Below, one piece after another: positions 8,541 to 17,127 of a stretch of DNA of 64,000 bases. Origin of the DNA: Ruegeria sp. AD91A (GTDB taxonomy: Bacteria > Pseudomonadota > Alphaproteobacteria > Rhodobacterales > Rhodobacteraceae). The position numbers and the translations under genes are program-made. Where the stretch lies: contig NZ_CP031946.1 in the NCBI RefSeq assembly GCF_003443535.1, forward strand, positions 3,598,297-3,662,296. The letters are read 5' to 3'. A model generated the notes under the pieces. It made no database searches, was not told the origin of the DNA, and saw nothing but the letters and a program-made list of their open reading frames with translations. The number at the start of each line of letters is the position of its first letter. Position 1 is the stretch's first letter.

Positions 8541-9503
8541 TTAGCTGCTCGCCGCAATCAGTTCGGCCTGTGCCACAATGACTTCGGCCTGCTTGATTGA
8601 GGCGATGTCGACAAGACGTCCTTTGTAGACGGTCGCGCCTTCACCGTTGGCTTTGGCCTGTTCCATTGCGGCCAGGATTTCGCGGGCCTCAGAAACGGCC
8701 TCATCCGACGGGGTAAAGACCTGATTGGCCAGTGCGATCTGCTTGGGATGGATCGCCCATTTGCCGACCATACCAAGTGTGGCCGAGCGTTTCGCCTGAG
8801 CGATGTACCCTTCATCATCGCTGAAATCCCCGAATGGTCCATCCACTGGCAACACCCCATGGGTGCGGCAGGCCGCAACGATGGCGGCTTGGGCCCAGTG
8901 CCAGGGATCGGACCAGTGTTTTTCACCCTCGCGCAGCATGTAATAGTTTTCCTGTGTGCCGCCGATGCCCGTGGTCTGCATTCCCATCGAGGCGGCAAAA
9001 TCTGCGGCCCCAAGGCTCATGGCCTGCAAACGGGGTGAGGAGGCTGCGATCTCTTCCACATGCGCGATACCGGCAGCGGATTCGATAATGACCTCGAAGC
9101 TGATCGGTTTGGTCCGGCCCTTGGCGCGTTCAATGGCGGTGACAAGGGCATCCACGGCATAGACATCTGATGCACAACCGACTTTGGGAATCATGATCTG
9201 GTCCAGACGGTCGCCTGCCTGCTCCAACACGTCGACAACGTCACGATACCAATAGGGGGTATCCAATCCGTTGATGCGAACGGACATGTATTTATTGCCC
9301 CAATCAACAGTATTCAGCGCTTCGATGACGTTGGCGCGGGCTACATCCTTGTCCGAAGGCGCAACCGAATCCTCAAGGTCAAGGTTGATCACATCCGCAG
9401 CAGAAGCTGCCATTTTCGGGAACAGTTTGGTATTCGACCCCGGACCAAACAGTTGACAGCGATTGGGTCGTGCAGGCGCGGCGGGTTGGATGCGAAAGCT
9501 CAT
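8541..9503 (-). CDS. mcl1: L-malyl-CoA/beta-methylmalyl-CoA lyase
   Basis: Mcl1 cleaves beta-methylmalyl-CoA to propionyl-CoA and glyoxylate and interconverts L-malyl-CoA with acetyl-CoA and glyoxylate, in the ethylmalonyl-CoA pathway of Rhodobacterales. The sequence matches the CitE-like TIM barrel: FGPGSNTKLFPKMAASAADVINLDLEDSV (metal/substrate region), VRINGLDTP, the FEVIIESAAGIAH glutamate, and GKWAIHPKQI at the C-terminus. I chose ATG 9503 (MSFRIQPAAPARPNRCQLF), preceded by AGGTCC, giving 320 residues, the size of the characterised enzyme; upstream in-frame ATGs lack conservation. The promoter region contains TTGCGCAA-type sites. Confidence 0.95.
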   Translation of the reverse strand: MSFRIQPAAPARPNRCQLFGPGSNTKLFPKMAASAADVINLDLEDSVAPSDKDVARANVIEALNTVDWGNKYMSVRINGLDTPYWYRDVVDVLEQAGDRLDQIMIPKVGCASDVYAVDALVTAIERAKGRTKPISFEVIIESAAGIAHVEEIAASSPRLQAMSLGAADFAASMGMQTTGIGGTQENYYMLREGEKHWSDPWHWAQAAIVAACRTHGVLPVDGPFGDFSDDEGYIAQAKRSATLGMVGKWAIHPKQIALANQVFTPSDEAVSEAREILAAMEQAKANGEGATVYKGRLVDIASIKQAEVIVAQAELIAASS

Positions 9504-9558
9504 CTGGACCTCGTGTGGGTAATGAAGTTGCGATTTTCTCGCCCAATGAGGTATTAAA

Positions 9559-9576
9559 TTGCGCAACTTGGCGCAA
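9559..9576. promoter_or_regulatory. TTGCGCAA / TTGGCGCAA repeats upstream of mcl1
   Basis: A perfect 8-bp palindrome TTGCGCAA (9559-9566) is followed by TTGGCGCAA (9568-9576), 56 bases upstream of the mcl1 start. TTGC-rich sites are used by RamB/ScfR-type regulators of acyl-CoA metabolism, so this is a candidate operator. The regulator is inferred. Confidence 0.4.
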
Positions 9577-9640
9577 GGGAGATTGTGCATCTGCGGCAAT
9601 GCGGTTGCAGAATGCAAATTTCCAGCAGAAGATGAGTGGT

Positions 9641-9679
9641 GATTAAAGATTAATCAATTTGAAAAATTCGAAGAATTTT
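9641..9679. promoter_or_regulatory. Tandem perfect palindromes upstream of the dgcN-type gene
   Basis: GATTAA-AGA-TTAATC (9641-9655) and AAAATTC-GAA-GAATTTT (9663-9679) are two perfect inverted repeats with 3-base centres, 22 bases apart from centre to centre (about two helical turns). Such spacing fits a dimer-of-dimers regulator such as a LysR- or GntR-type protein acting on the D-amino-acid operon starting at 9799. Confidence 0.55.
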
Positions 9680-9798
9680 GCGTCATCCCGCACAAGAGCG
9701 CAAGAACATCGCGCGTTAGCTGTGTTTGACGGAGCAGAACGCGAAACGCTCGTTTTGCCGCTTCACTAGCTTAGGCCGGAATCAAAGGAGTGACCGCA

Positions 9799-10800
9799 AT
9801 GATCGAGACACCGTACCTGCTGTTTTTGGGCGATGCGCCCGACCAATTGGCGGCCAAAGTGGCTGTGGGCATCAAGGATTGGCGCCCGGAAAACGCCGTC
9901 GGCCAATACCGTATGGACGGCTGCAAGGCCGATCTGGGCCTGACCGATATGACCCTGACAGAGGCGAAAGAGGCCGGTGCCAAAACGCTGGTCATCGGCG
10001 TGGCCAACCGTGGGGGCGTGATCAGCCAGGAATGGAAAAAGGTTCTGGTCATGGCACTGGAGGAAGGGTTTGACCTTGCCTCCGGCTTGCACAACCTGTT
10101 GCGCGATGAACCTGACCTGGTGGCGGTGGCCGAAGCGACCGGTCAAAAGCTGCACGACGTGCGTGTGCCCGAAGTCGATTACCCGATTGCCAACGGGATC
10201 AAGCGCAAGGGCAAGCGTTGTCTGGCCGTGGGCACCGATTGTTCGGTCGGCAAGATGTACACCGCAATGGCGATGGATGCTGAAATGCGCAAGCGTGGTA
10301 TGAAGTCGACCTTCCGCGCGACTGGTCAGACGGGCATCCTGATCACCGGCGATGGTGTGCCGCTGGACGCCGTAGTCGCGGATTTCATGGCGGGCTCAAT
10401 CGAATGGCTGACACCTGACAACGACGACGATCACTGGGACCTGATCGAAGGCCAGGGCTCATTGTTCCATGTATCCTATTCCGGTGTGACCATGGCACTG
10501 ATCCACGGCGGCCAGCCGGACGCCCTGATCCTGAGCCATGAACCGACCCGTGAGCACATGCGCGGTCTGCCGACCTATCAGCAACCGTCTTTGGAAACCC
10601 TGCGCGACACCGCGCTGGCCCTGGCCAAAGTGGCGAATCCCGATTGTCAGGTCGTCGGCGTTTCCGTCAACACGCAGCACCTGTCCGAAGATGACGCGAC
10701 GGCGTATCTGGCCAAGATCGAAGCAGACATGGGGCTGCCTGCGACCGATCCGTTCCGCTTTGGTTCAGGCAAGCTGGTGGACGCGCTGGCTGCGATGTGA
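9799..10800 (+). CDS. dgcN: DUF1611 protein, probable D-glutamate N-acetyltransferase (DgcN type)
   Basis: Length 333. The N-terminal Rossmann-like half (IETPYLLFLGDAPDQLAAKVAVGI) and C-terminal P-loop half define DUF1611. The P-loop GTDCSVGK (residues 145-152) resembles dethiobiotin synthetase. A DUF1611 protein, DgcN, has been described in marine Pseudoalteromonas as acetylating D-glutamate, acting with the racemase DgcA encoded beside it. The same two genes are adjacent here, followed by a D-amino-acid transaminase, which supports the assignment. Start ATG 9799 has AAAGGAG eight bases upstream. In the absence of assay the function is by family and neighbourhood. Confidence 0.8.
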   Translation: MIETPYLLFLGDAPDQLAAKVAVGIKDWRPENAVGQYRMDGCKADLGLTDMTLTEAKEAGAKTLVIGVANRGGVISQEWKKVLVMALEEGFDLASGLHNLLRDEPDLVAVAEATGQKLHDVRVPEVDYPIANGIKRKGKRCLAVGTDCSVGKMYTAMAMDAEMRKRGMKSTFRATGQTGILITGDGVPLDAVVADFMAGSIEWLTPDNDDDHWDLIEGQGSLFHVSYSGVTMALIHGGQPDALILSHEPTREHMRGLPTYQQPSLETLRDTALALAKVANPDCQVVGVSVNTQHLSEDDATAYLAKIEADMGLPATDPFRFGSGKLVDALAAM

Positions 10801-10872
10801 TCTGAGACACGTGCCGGTGGCGGGTTCAACCGCTTCCGGCGTTAGATTTGGAAAAGATGAAGGAGCGGGTGC

Positions 10873-11838
10873 GTGCGGATAGAGGTCTCTCGCGATGTGT
10901 TTCGGCTGGCGCAGGTGTTTACCATCTCGCGCGGGTCACGGACCGAGGCAAAAGTGCTGACGGTTCGGGTGTCGGACGGAACGCATCAGGGCTGGGGTGA
11001 ATGCGTTCCCTATGCGCGTTATGACGAAACGCTCGAGTCGGTTGAGGCCGAGATTGCCGGCTTGCCTGCGGAGTTCACCCGCCAGTCGCTGATGGACCTA
11101 CTGCCTGCTGGTGCCGCCCGGAACGCCGTGGATTGCGCCTTGTGGGATCTGGAAAGCAAGCGCGCGGGAAAGCGTGCCTGGGATTTGGCGGGTCTGCCTG
11201 TTCCGGGACCAGAGATCACCGCATACACTTTGTCGCTGGACACGCCCGCGGCGATGCAGGCCCAGGCGGCCGAGAACGCGCATCGCCCGCTTCTGAAAAT
11301 CAAACTGGGCACCCCAGATGACATGCCGCGGCTTGAGGCGGTGCGGGCCGGTGCTCCGAATGCCAAGATCATCGTGGATGCGAACGAAGGCTGGTCGGCC
11401 GAGGTTTACGCCGACCTCGCCCCTCATCTGGTACGTTTGGGCGTGGCACTGGTCGAGCAACCCTTGCCCGCCGGGGACGACGACGCATTAATCGGAATGG
11501 ACCGCCCGGTGCCCGTCTGCGCTGACGAGTCCTGCCATGATCGCGCCAGCCTGTCCGGGCTGATGGGCAAATACGATATCATCAACATCAAACTCGACAA
11601 GACCGGTGGCCTGACCGAGGCACTGGAACTTCGCAAAGCCGCAATCGCGGAAGGGTATGACATCATGGTCGGCTGTATGGTTGGCAGCTCGCTTGCCATG
11701 GCACCCGCGACACTGTTGGCGCAGGGTGCGATGGTGACGGACCTTGACGGCCCGCTTCTGTTAGCCGAAGACCGCGACACCCCGCTGATTTTTGACGACA
11801 CCGGAGTTCACCCGCCAGAAGCGGCGCTCTGGGGCTGA
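10873..11838 (+). CDS. dgcA: Enolase-superfamily epimerase, probable N-acetyl-D-glutamate racemase (DgcA type)
   Basis: A 321-residue muconate-lactonising-subgroup enzyme of the dipeptide-epimerase type. Visible catalytic elements are the KxK pair K142/K144, metal ligands D169 (VDANEGW), E195 (EQPLP) and D218 (ADES), and the opposing base K240 (NIKLDKTGG). These residues suit 1,1-proton transfer on acyl amino acids. Often annotated L-Ala-D/L-Glu epimerase; adjacency to the DUF1611 gene makes N-acetyl-D-glutamate the more likely substrate. The start is GTG 10873 with GGAG upstream. It ends 10 bases before the transaminase gene, so they form one operon. Confidence 0.82.
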   Translation: MRIEVSRDVFRLAQVFTISRGSRTEAKVLTVRVSDGTHQGWGECVPYARYDETLESVEAEIAGLPAEFTRQSLMDLLPAGAARNAVDCALWDLESKRAGKRAWDLAGLPVPGPEITAYTLSLDTPAAMQAQAAENAHRPLLKIKLGTPDDMPRLEAVRAGAPNAKIIVDANEGWSAEVYADLAPHLVRLGVALVEQPLPAGDDDALIGMDRPVPVCADESCHDRASLSGLMGKYDIINIKLDKTGGLTEALELRKAAIAEGYDIMVGCMVGSSLAMAPATLLAQGAMVTDLDGPLLLAEDRDTPLIFDDTGVHPPEAALWG

Positions 11839-11848
11839 GGAGACAAAC

Positions 11849-12709
11849 ATGACCCGAACCGTATACGTAAATGGCGAATACCTGCCCGAGACCGAGGCCA
11901 AGGTATCCATCTTTGACCGTGGCTTCCTGTTTGCTGATGCGGTTTACGAAGTGACCAGTGTATTGGATGGCAAGCTGATTGATTTCGAAGGTCACGCAGT
12001 GCGCCTGAAGCGGTCTCTGGATGAGCTGGAGATGGCCGAGCCCTGCACCAAGGAAGAGCTGCTGGAGATCCACCGCAAGCTGGTTGATCTGAACGGCATC
12101 GAAGAGGGCCTGATCTACCTGCAGGTCTCGCGCGGCAGTGACGGTGACCGGGATTTTGTCTTCCCTTCGGCAGATACCAAACCCAGCCTCGTTCTGTTCA
12201 CGCAGAACAAGCCCGGGCTGGCTGACAGTCCGGCAGCACAGAAAGGTGCCAGGATCATCTCGATCGAGGACATCCGCTGGGGCCGCCGCGACATCAAAAC
12301 CGTGCAGCTGCTTTACCCTTCGATGGGCAAGATGATGGCCAAGAAAGCGGGCTGTGATGATGCATGGCTGGTCGAAGACGGCTTTGTGACCGAAGGCACC
12401 AGCAACAACGCCTATTTCGTCAAGAACGGCAAGATCGTGACCCGCCCGCTGTCCAACGACATCCTGCACGGGATCACCCGCAAGGCCGTGCTGCGCCTGG
12501 CGGCCGAAGCGCAGATGGAAGTTGAAGAACGTCTGTTTACCATCGACGAAGCCAGGGAGGCTGACGAGGCGTTCACAACTTCGGCCAGCGCATTCGTGAT
12601 GCCCGTCGTGGAAATCGACGGAGTCGCGCTGGGTGATGGTACACCCGGGCCGATTGCCAAACGCCTTCGTGAAATTTACCTGGATGAAAGCCGAAAGGCC
12701 GCGATCTGA
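11849..12709 (+). CDS. dat: D-amino-acid transaminase
   Basis: A class IV PLP transaminase of 286 residues. RTVYVNGEYLPETEAKVSIFDRGFLFADAVYEV is the fold IV entry; catalytic lysine is K150 (RRDIKTVQLL); EGTSNNAYFV binds the PLP phosphate. Family members move amino groups between D-alanine, D-glutamate, D-aspartate and 2-oxo acids. Start ATG 11849 follows GAGGAG. Placed last in the operon with the two D-glutamate genes, it would collect amino groups from D-alanine onto 2-oxoglutarate, giving D-glutamate and pyruvate. Direction in the cell is inferred. Confidence 0.9.
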   Translation: MTRTVYVNGEYLPETEAKVSIFDRGFLFADAVYEVTSVLDGKLIDFEGHAVRLKRSLDELEMAEPCTKEELLEIHRKLVDLNGIEEGLIYLQVSRGSDGDRDFVFPSADTKPSLVLFTQNKPGLADSPAAQKGARIISIEDIRWGRRDIKTVQLLYPSMGKMMAKKAGCDDAWLVEDGFVTEGTSNNAYFVKNGKIVTRPLSNDILHGITRKAVLRLAAEAQMEVEERLFTIDEAREADEAFTTSASAFVMPVVEIDGVALGDGTPGPIAKRLREIYLDESRKAAI

Positions 12710-12938
12710 AGAAACACCACGTCGGACGGCGTTGCGGTAAACTGCTGCGGCGCCGTGCCAACATCAGTCGGGTCCGGGGGCAGGACAGGGAGTTTCGCTG
12801 TAGGTCTCGCCGAGCATGAGCAGATCACATGCGACTTGCGGCCAAAAAAACAGGTCACTTGCGAAGTTGAGCCGGGACACCGGTCTTGACTGTCGGACCA
12901 GTTCCAGCTTTGTCGCAAGAATATGGTTGAAGGCGGGG

Positions 12939-13841
12939 TTACCCGACTTTGAAAGGGCTCAGGCTTTCCTGAAACTGTTCAATGAATTCAAGTGTCACCA
13001 ACGACGGTTGCTTCAATATTGGGCGTACCAACGAGAGAGTATGTGTCAGCAATGGCCTGAATGGCCGATAACTCAATCCCCGTGAGGTGTATTGGACGGC
13101 ATCCAGTTCGCTTACGACCGAGACACCGACACCTTTCAGCGCCAATTCACATGCCGCTGTGAACTGCCTGACCTCAATATGCGAGTTCAATTCGACATTG
13201 GCATTTTGAAACACTTTCGAAAGCCGCCCGAAAAAGTCGCTGTCGCGTCGGGTGTGGATGATTTTGCTGTGTGCAAGATCCGCCGGGGTAACTTCGGAAA
13301 GGCCTTCCAACTCGTGCCCGGTGGGGAACACGCACACCGTGCGAACGTCGATGTTTCTGCTTTCTACCGCCGGATGACCGTGAAAACTGTCTGTGATTCC
13401 GAAATCATACTGCTCGCCAATCATCCATTCGAGAATGCGTTCAGGTCTGTCAGGCTCGATCGTCAGGGTGACACCGGGCCGATCCTTCAAGAAGCTGGCG
13501 ACGACTTTGGGCAAATGGCTGGTGGCAAATCCAGGTAGGCAGGCGACACGGATGTGCCCTGCTTTGCGTTGTGTGATATCCTGGCTGACATCCGAGATTT
13601 GCCTCATGAGTTCGAGAACGCGCTCGACGCTGGGCAAGAGGTAACGAACCTCCTGCGTTGGCACCAATCGGCCCTCCCGGCGATCAAAAAGCTGAAACCC
13701 AAGCGATTTTTCTAGATCAGACAGCAGCCTGCTGACAGCTGGCTGGGTCACTCCAAGATCGGTCGCAGCGGCTGTGACAGACCCGTTTTTGGTCACGGCC
13801 ATTAGGGCCTCCAATTGCCGCACTCTCAGAATTTGACTCAT
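12939..13841 (-). CDS. LysR-type transcriptional regulator
   Basis: Residues 1-62 hold the LysR winged helix (RQLEALMAVTKNGSVTAAATDLGVTQPAVSRLLSDLEKSLG), and the rest is the two-lobed inducer domain. It lies between two modules: convergent with the D-amino-acid transaminase (230 bases) and divergent from ugpB (172 bases). By position it most likely regulates ugpBAECQ, but a role over the upstream D-glutamate genes is possible because the known dgc regulator is also of LysR type. A perfect ATAACA-CTA-TGTTAT dyad lies just upstream of its start. Confidence 0.92.
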   Translation of the reverse strand: MSQILRVRQLEALMAVTKNGSVTAAATDLGVTQPAVSRLLSDLEKSLGFQLFDRREGRLVPTQEVRYLLPSVERVLELMRQISDVSQDITQRKAGHIRVACLPGFATSHLPKVVASFLKDRPGVTLTIEPDRPERILEWMIGEQYDFGITDSFHGHPAVESRNIDVRTVCVFPTGHELEGLSEVTPADLAHSKIIHTRRDSDFFGRLSKVFQNANVELNSHIEVRQFTAACELALKGVGVSVVSELDAVQYTSRGLSYRPFRPLLTHTLSLVRPILKQPSLVTLEFIEQFQESLSPFKVG

Positions 13842-13869
13842 TGTTGATCCCTAGCAACCACGCCAAGTC

Positions 13870-13884
13870 ATAACACTATGTTAT
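13870..13884. promoter_or_regulatory. Perfect dyad in the lysR-ugpB intergenic region
   Basis: ATAACA-CTA-TGTTAT has 6-bp perfect arms and matches the T-N11-A form of LysR operators. It starts 29 bases above the lysR ATG and 130 bases from ugpB, well placed for autoregulation and divergent control. Confidence 0.6.
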
Positions 13885-14013
13885 TTTTTCACCAAGTAGA
13901 TAGGCCTTGAATTATATTTCTGTAACGCTAACGTCGTGAAATCGTCATGTGTGCCGTTTACGCGTTGTGGTCGGTATTCAACGAAGCATCAAACCTGATG
14001 CATGGGAGGAATC

Positions 14014-15324
14014 ATGAAAAAGAATTTGCTTGGCGCTCTTGCCATCACCACGGCCTTGTCCCCCTTGGCGGCAATGGCGCAAACCGAAGTTCAGTTCTGG
14101 CATGCCTTCACCGGTCGCCTTGGTGAGCTTGTCAAAGGACAGGTTGAAGAATTCAACGCCAGTCAGGATGACTTTGTCGTGGTTGAAAGCCACAAGGGCA
14201 ACTACTCGGAAACCCTGAATGCTGGCATTGCTGCATTCCGTGCCGGTGAACAGCCAAATATCCTGATGGTATTCGAAGTCGGCACGGCGACAATGATGTC
14301 AGCCGAAGGTGCGATCAAGCCGGTCTATGAAGTGATGGCGGAAAGCGGCGCGTCATTTGATCCCGATGCATATATAGGCGCAGTCAAAGGGTATTATACG
14401 ACGACTGACGGAGAGATGCTGTCTCTTCCTTTCAACTCCTCGACGCCAGTGCTGTGGGTTAACCGCGATGCCATGGAAGCCGCTGGCGTTGATCCGGACA
14501 CGGATCTGTCCACATGGGAAAAAGTTGGCGAGGTCCTTGAACAGCTGAAGGCGGGTGGCGAGGATTGCCCGCTGGTGACAGCATGGCAAAGCTGGATTCA
14601 CCTTGAGAACCTGTCAGCCTATCACGACGTTCCGTTTGCATCCCAGGACAACGGTTTTGCTGGTCTGGATACCGAGCTTATGCTGAACGGTCCGGTGCAG
14701 GTTGCACATCTGACCGCAATGGGTGACTGGGCCCAGGACGGCAAGTTCATCTACACTGGCCGCAGAAACGAAGGCGGTGCGAACTTCCGGTCAGGCGAGT
14801 GCGCATTGTTCACTGAAAGTTCGGCCGGGTACGCTGGCATCAAGGCAGAGGCCGAGTTCGACTTCGACGTGCGTCCGCTGCCCTATTGGGAATCCGTCAC
14901 CGGTGAGCCGCAAAACACCATCATCGGCGGCGCGTCTCTTTGGGTAATGGCGGGTCATGAGCCCGAAGAATACCGAGGCGTCGGCGAGTTCCTGAGCTTC
15001 CTGTCTTCGTCGGATGTGCAGGCGGCGTGGCATCAGAACACCGGTTATCTTCCGATTACCGTCGAAGCCGGCGAAGCCACCCGTGCGGCAGGTTTTTATG
15101 ACGAAAACCCAGGCACCGACATCGCGGTGATCCAGATGACCGCGAAAGAGCCGACCGCAAACTCGAAAGGCTTGCGTCTGGGTTCGTTCGACCAGATTCG
15201 CGGCATCATCGACGAAGAGCTTGAAGCGATCTGGTCCGGTGAGAAAACAGCTCAGGAAGCGATGGACAGCGCGAAGGAACGCGGCGATGCGTTGCTGCGC
15301 CGTTTCGAATCCGCCAATCAATAA
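14014..15324 (+). CDS. ugpB: sn-glycerol-3-phosphate ABC transporter, substrate-binding protein
   Basis: A periplasmic solute-binding protein of 436 residues. The signal peptide spans about residues 1-22 (KKNLLGALAITTALSPLAAMAQ). The mature start TEVQFWHAFTGRLGELVKGQVEEFN and the later FNSSTPVLWVNRDAM, GRRNEGGANFRSGECALFTESSAGYAG match UgpB. It delivers glycerol-3-phosphate or glycerophosphodiesters to UgpAE. Start ATG 14014 is preceded by GGGAGGA. It heads ugpBAECQ and is followed by a hairpin that may lower expression of the membrane genes relative to the binding protein. Confidence 0.95.
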   Translation: MKKNLLGALAITTALSPLAAMAQTEVQFWHAFTGRLGELVKGQVEEFNASQDDFVVVESHKGNYSETLNAGIAAFRAGEQPNILMVFEVGTATMMSAEGAIKPVYEVMAESGASFDPDAYIGAVKGYYTTTDGEMLSLPFNSSTPVLWVNRDAMEAAGVDPDTDLSTWEKVGEVLEQLKAGGEDCPLVTAWQSWIHLENLSAYHDVPFASQDNGFAGLDTELMLNGPVQVAHLTAMGDWAQDGKFIYTGRRNEGGANFRSGECALFTESSAGYAGIKAEAEFDFDVRPLPYWESVTGEPQNTIIGGASLWVMAGHEPEEYRGVGEFLSFLSSSDVQAAWHQNTGYLPITVEAGEATRAAGFYDENPGTDIAVIQMTAKEPTANSKGLRLGSFDQIRGIIDEELEAIWSGEKTAQEAMDSAKERGDALLRRFESANQ

Positions 15325-15335
15325 GTCGTAACTTC

Positions 15336-15370
15336 ATGCGGGCCTTTTCAGGGCCCGCATTTTCTTTCTT
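15336..15370 (+). terminator. Hairpin and T-tract between ugpB and ugpA
   Basis: ATGCGGGCC (15336-15344) pairs with GGCCCGCAT (15352-15360), followed by TTTCTTTCTT. It is a good intrinsic terminator inside the operon, probably partial, giving excess UgpB over the membrane components. Confidence 0.8.
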
Positions 15371-15385
15371 CGGTGGGTTTTCAGG

Positions 15386-16267
15386 ATGGAAAAACGCGTC
15401 ACCTTTCGCGGCTGGCTGTTGCCATTGGCTCTGATTGCCCCTCAGGTCATCATTTCCGCCGTCTTCTTCTTCTATCCCGCCGGTCAGGCCATATGGCAGT
15501 CACTGTTCATACCTGATCCGTTCGGGTTGTCGTCCCAGTTCGTGGGGCTGGGCAACTTTGAATTCCTACTGAGTGACAAGTTTTATCGCGCCTCTTTCGT
15601 GACAACGGCAGTGTTTTCCACGCTGGTTACGCTGTGCTCGATGATCCCTGCCTTGTTTCTTGCGGTCATCGCGGATCGATTGATCAAAGGGTCCGGGGTC
15701 TATCGGACTTTGCTGATCTGGCCCTACGCTGTCGCTCCTGCCGTTGCGGGTGTTTTGTGGCTGTTCATGTTCAACACGCGCGTCGGCGTCGTGTCATGGT
15801 ATCTCAGCCAGCTTGGTTATGACTGGAACCACGTTCTGAACGGCACCGAAGCTATGGGGCTGGTGGTCGTTGCCTCCGCCTGGGGGCGCATAAGCTATAA
15901 CTTCCTGTTCTTTTTCGCTGCCCTGCAATCCGTTCCTAGATCCGTGATCGAGGCGGCGGCGATTGACGGCGCGCATTTCTGGCGCCGGTTCTTTACGATC
16001 GTGCTGCCGTTGCTGTCGCCGACGGCGTTCTTCTTGCTGGTGGTGAACGTCGTTTATGCCTTTTTCGAAACCTTTGGCGTGATCCACACAATCACCGGTG
16101 GCGGGCCGCAACAATCGACGACAATTCTTGTCTACAAGGTTTTCTCAGATGGGTTTGTGGGACAGGACCTCGGCTCGTCTTCGGCGCAATCGGTCATCCT
16201 GTTGATCGTCGTTGGTCTGTTGACGGTCATCCAGTTCAAATACGTGGAAAAGCGGGTGCATTACTGA
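15386..16267 (+). CDS. ugpA: sn-glycerol-3-phosphate ABC transporter permease
   Basis: A 293-residue inner-membrane protein with six predicted hydrophobic helices. The EAA loop for the ATPase reads [31 protein letters not shown]. The N-terminus [41 protein letters not shown] matches UgpA. It pairs with UgpE to form the translocation channel. Its stop codon overlaps the ugpE start at 16267. Confidence 0.95.
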   Translation: MEKRVTFRGWLLPLALIAPQVIISAVFFFYPAGQAIWQSLFIPDPFGLSSQFVGLGNFEFLLSDKFYRASFVTTAVFSTLVTLCSMIPALFLAVIADRLIKGSGVYRTLLIWPYAVAPAVAGVLWLFMFNTRVGVVSWYLSQLGYDWNHVLNGTEAMGLVVVASAWGRISYNFLFFFAALQSVPRSVIEAAAIDGAHFWRRFFTIVLPLLSPTAFFLLVVNVVYAFFETFGVIHTITGGGPQQSTTILVYKVFSDGFVGQDLGSSSAQSVILLIVVGLLTVIQFKYVEKRVHY

Positions 16268-17124
16268 TGGCGTCCCAACAACACGGAATGGTCGAAAAAC
16301 GCGGCGCGGGCATCTGGTTGTCCCATGCTTTGATGATCCTCGGTGTCCTGATCATATTTTTCCCCATATGGCTTGCCTTTGTGGCCTCGACCGTGACCCA
16401 GGCCGAGATCGTCTCACCGCCGATGCCAGTTGTGCCCGGCGATCAGTTCTGGGTGAACTACAAAGCGGCGCTGTTCTCGGGGGTAAACGTGCCCGTGGCA
16501 ACGATGCTGTTCAACAGTCTGGTGATGGCGATTGGTATTGCAGTGGGAAAAATCGCCATCTCGTTGCTGTCGGCTTTTGCAATCGTTTATTTTCGGTTTC
16601 CAGGGCGAACGACGTTCTTTTGGTTGATCTTCCTGACGCTCATGCTGCCGGTCGAAGTCCGCATTGTTCCGACGTTCGAAGTTGTCGCCGGATTCGGTAT
16701 GCTCAACAGCTATTACGGGCTGATCTTTCCTCTGATCGCCTCAGCCACGGCAACCTTCCTGTTCCGTCAGTTCTTTTTGACGATCCCGGATGAGCTGGCC
16801 GAAGCCGCCCGGGTGGACGGGGCCCGCCCGATGCGATTCTTTATTGATATTGTGGTGCCGATGAGCCGGACCAACATCGCGGCGCTGTTCGTGATCCTGT
16901 TTATCTATGGCTGGAACCAGTACCTTTGGCCGCTGCTGATCACGACTGATCCCGAGATGAATACAATCGTGATGGGTATCAAACAGATGTTTCCGTCCGG
17001 CGACGACTTTGCGCATTGGCCGACGATCATGGCGACGTCCATTCTGGCGATGATCCCGCCGGTCATTGTGGTGGTTTCGATGCAAAAGCTCTTTGTCCGA
17101 GGCCTTGTCGATAGTGAGAAGTAA
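16267..17124 (+). CDS. ugpE: sn-glycerol-3-phosphate ABC transporter permease
   Basis: A 285-residue permease with six membrane segments and the EAA loop IPDELAEAARVDGARPMRFFIDIVVPMS. The family pattern FPIWLAFVASTVTQAEI and the GWNQYLWPLLITTDPEMNTI segment fit UgpE. It overlaps ugpA by one base (TGATG) and is 3 bases from ugpC, so the genes are translationally coupled. Confidence 0.95.
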   Translation: MASQQHGMVEKRGAGIWLSHALMILGVLIIFFPIWLAFVASTVTQAEIVSPPMPVVPGDQFWVNYKAALFSGVNVPVATMLFNSLVMAIGIAVGKIAISLLSAFAIVYFRFPGRTTFFWLIFLTLMLPVEVRIVPTFEVVAGFGMLNSYYGLIFPLIASATATFLFRQFFLTIPDELAEAARVDGARPMRFFIDIVVPMSRTNIAALFVILFIYGWNQYLWPLLITTDPEMNTIVMGIKQMFPSGDDFAHWPTIMATSILAMIPPVIVVVSMQKLFVRGLVDSEK

Positions 17125-17127
17125 GAA

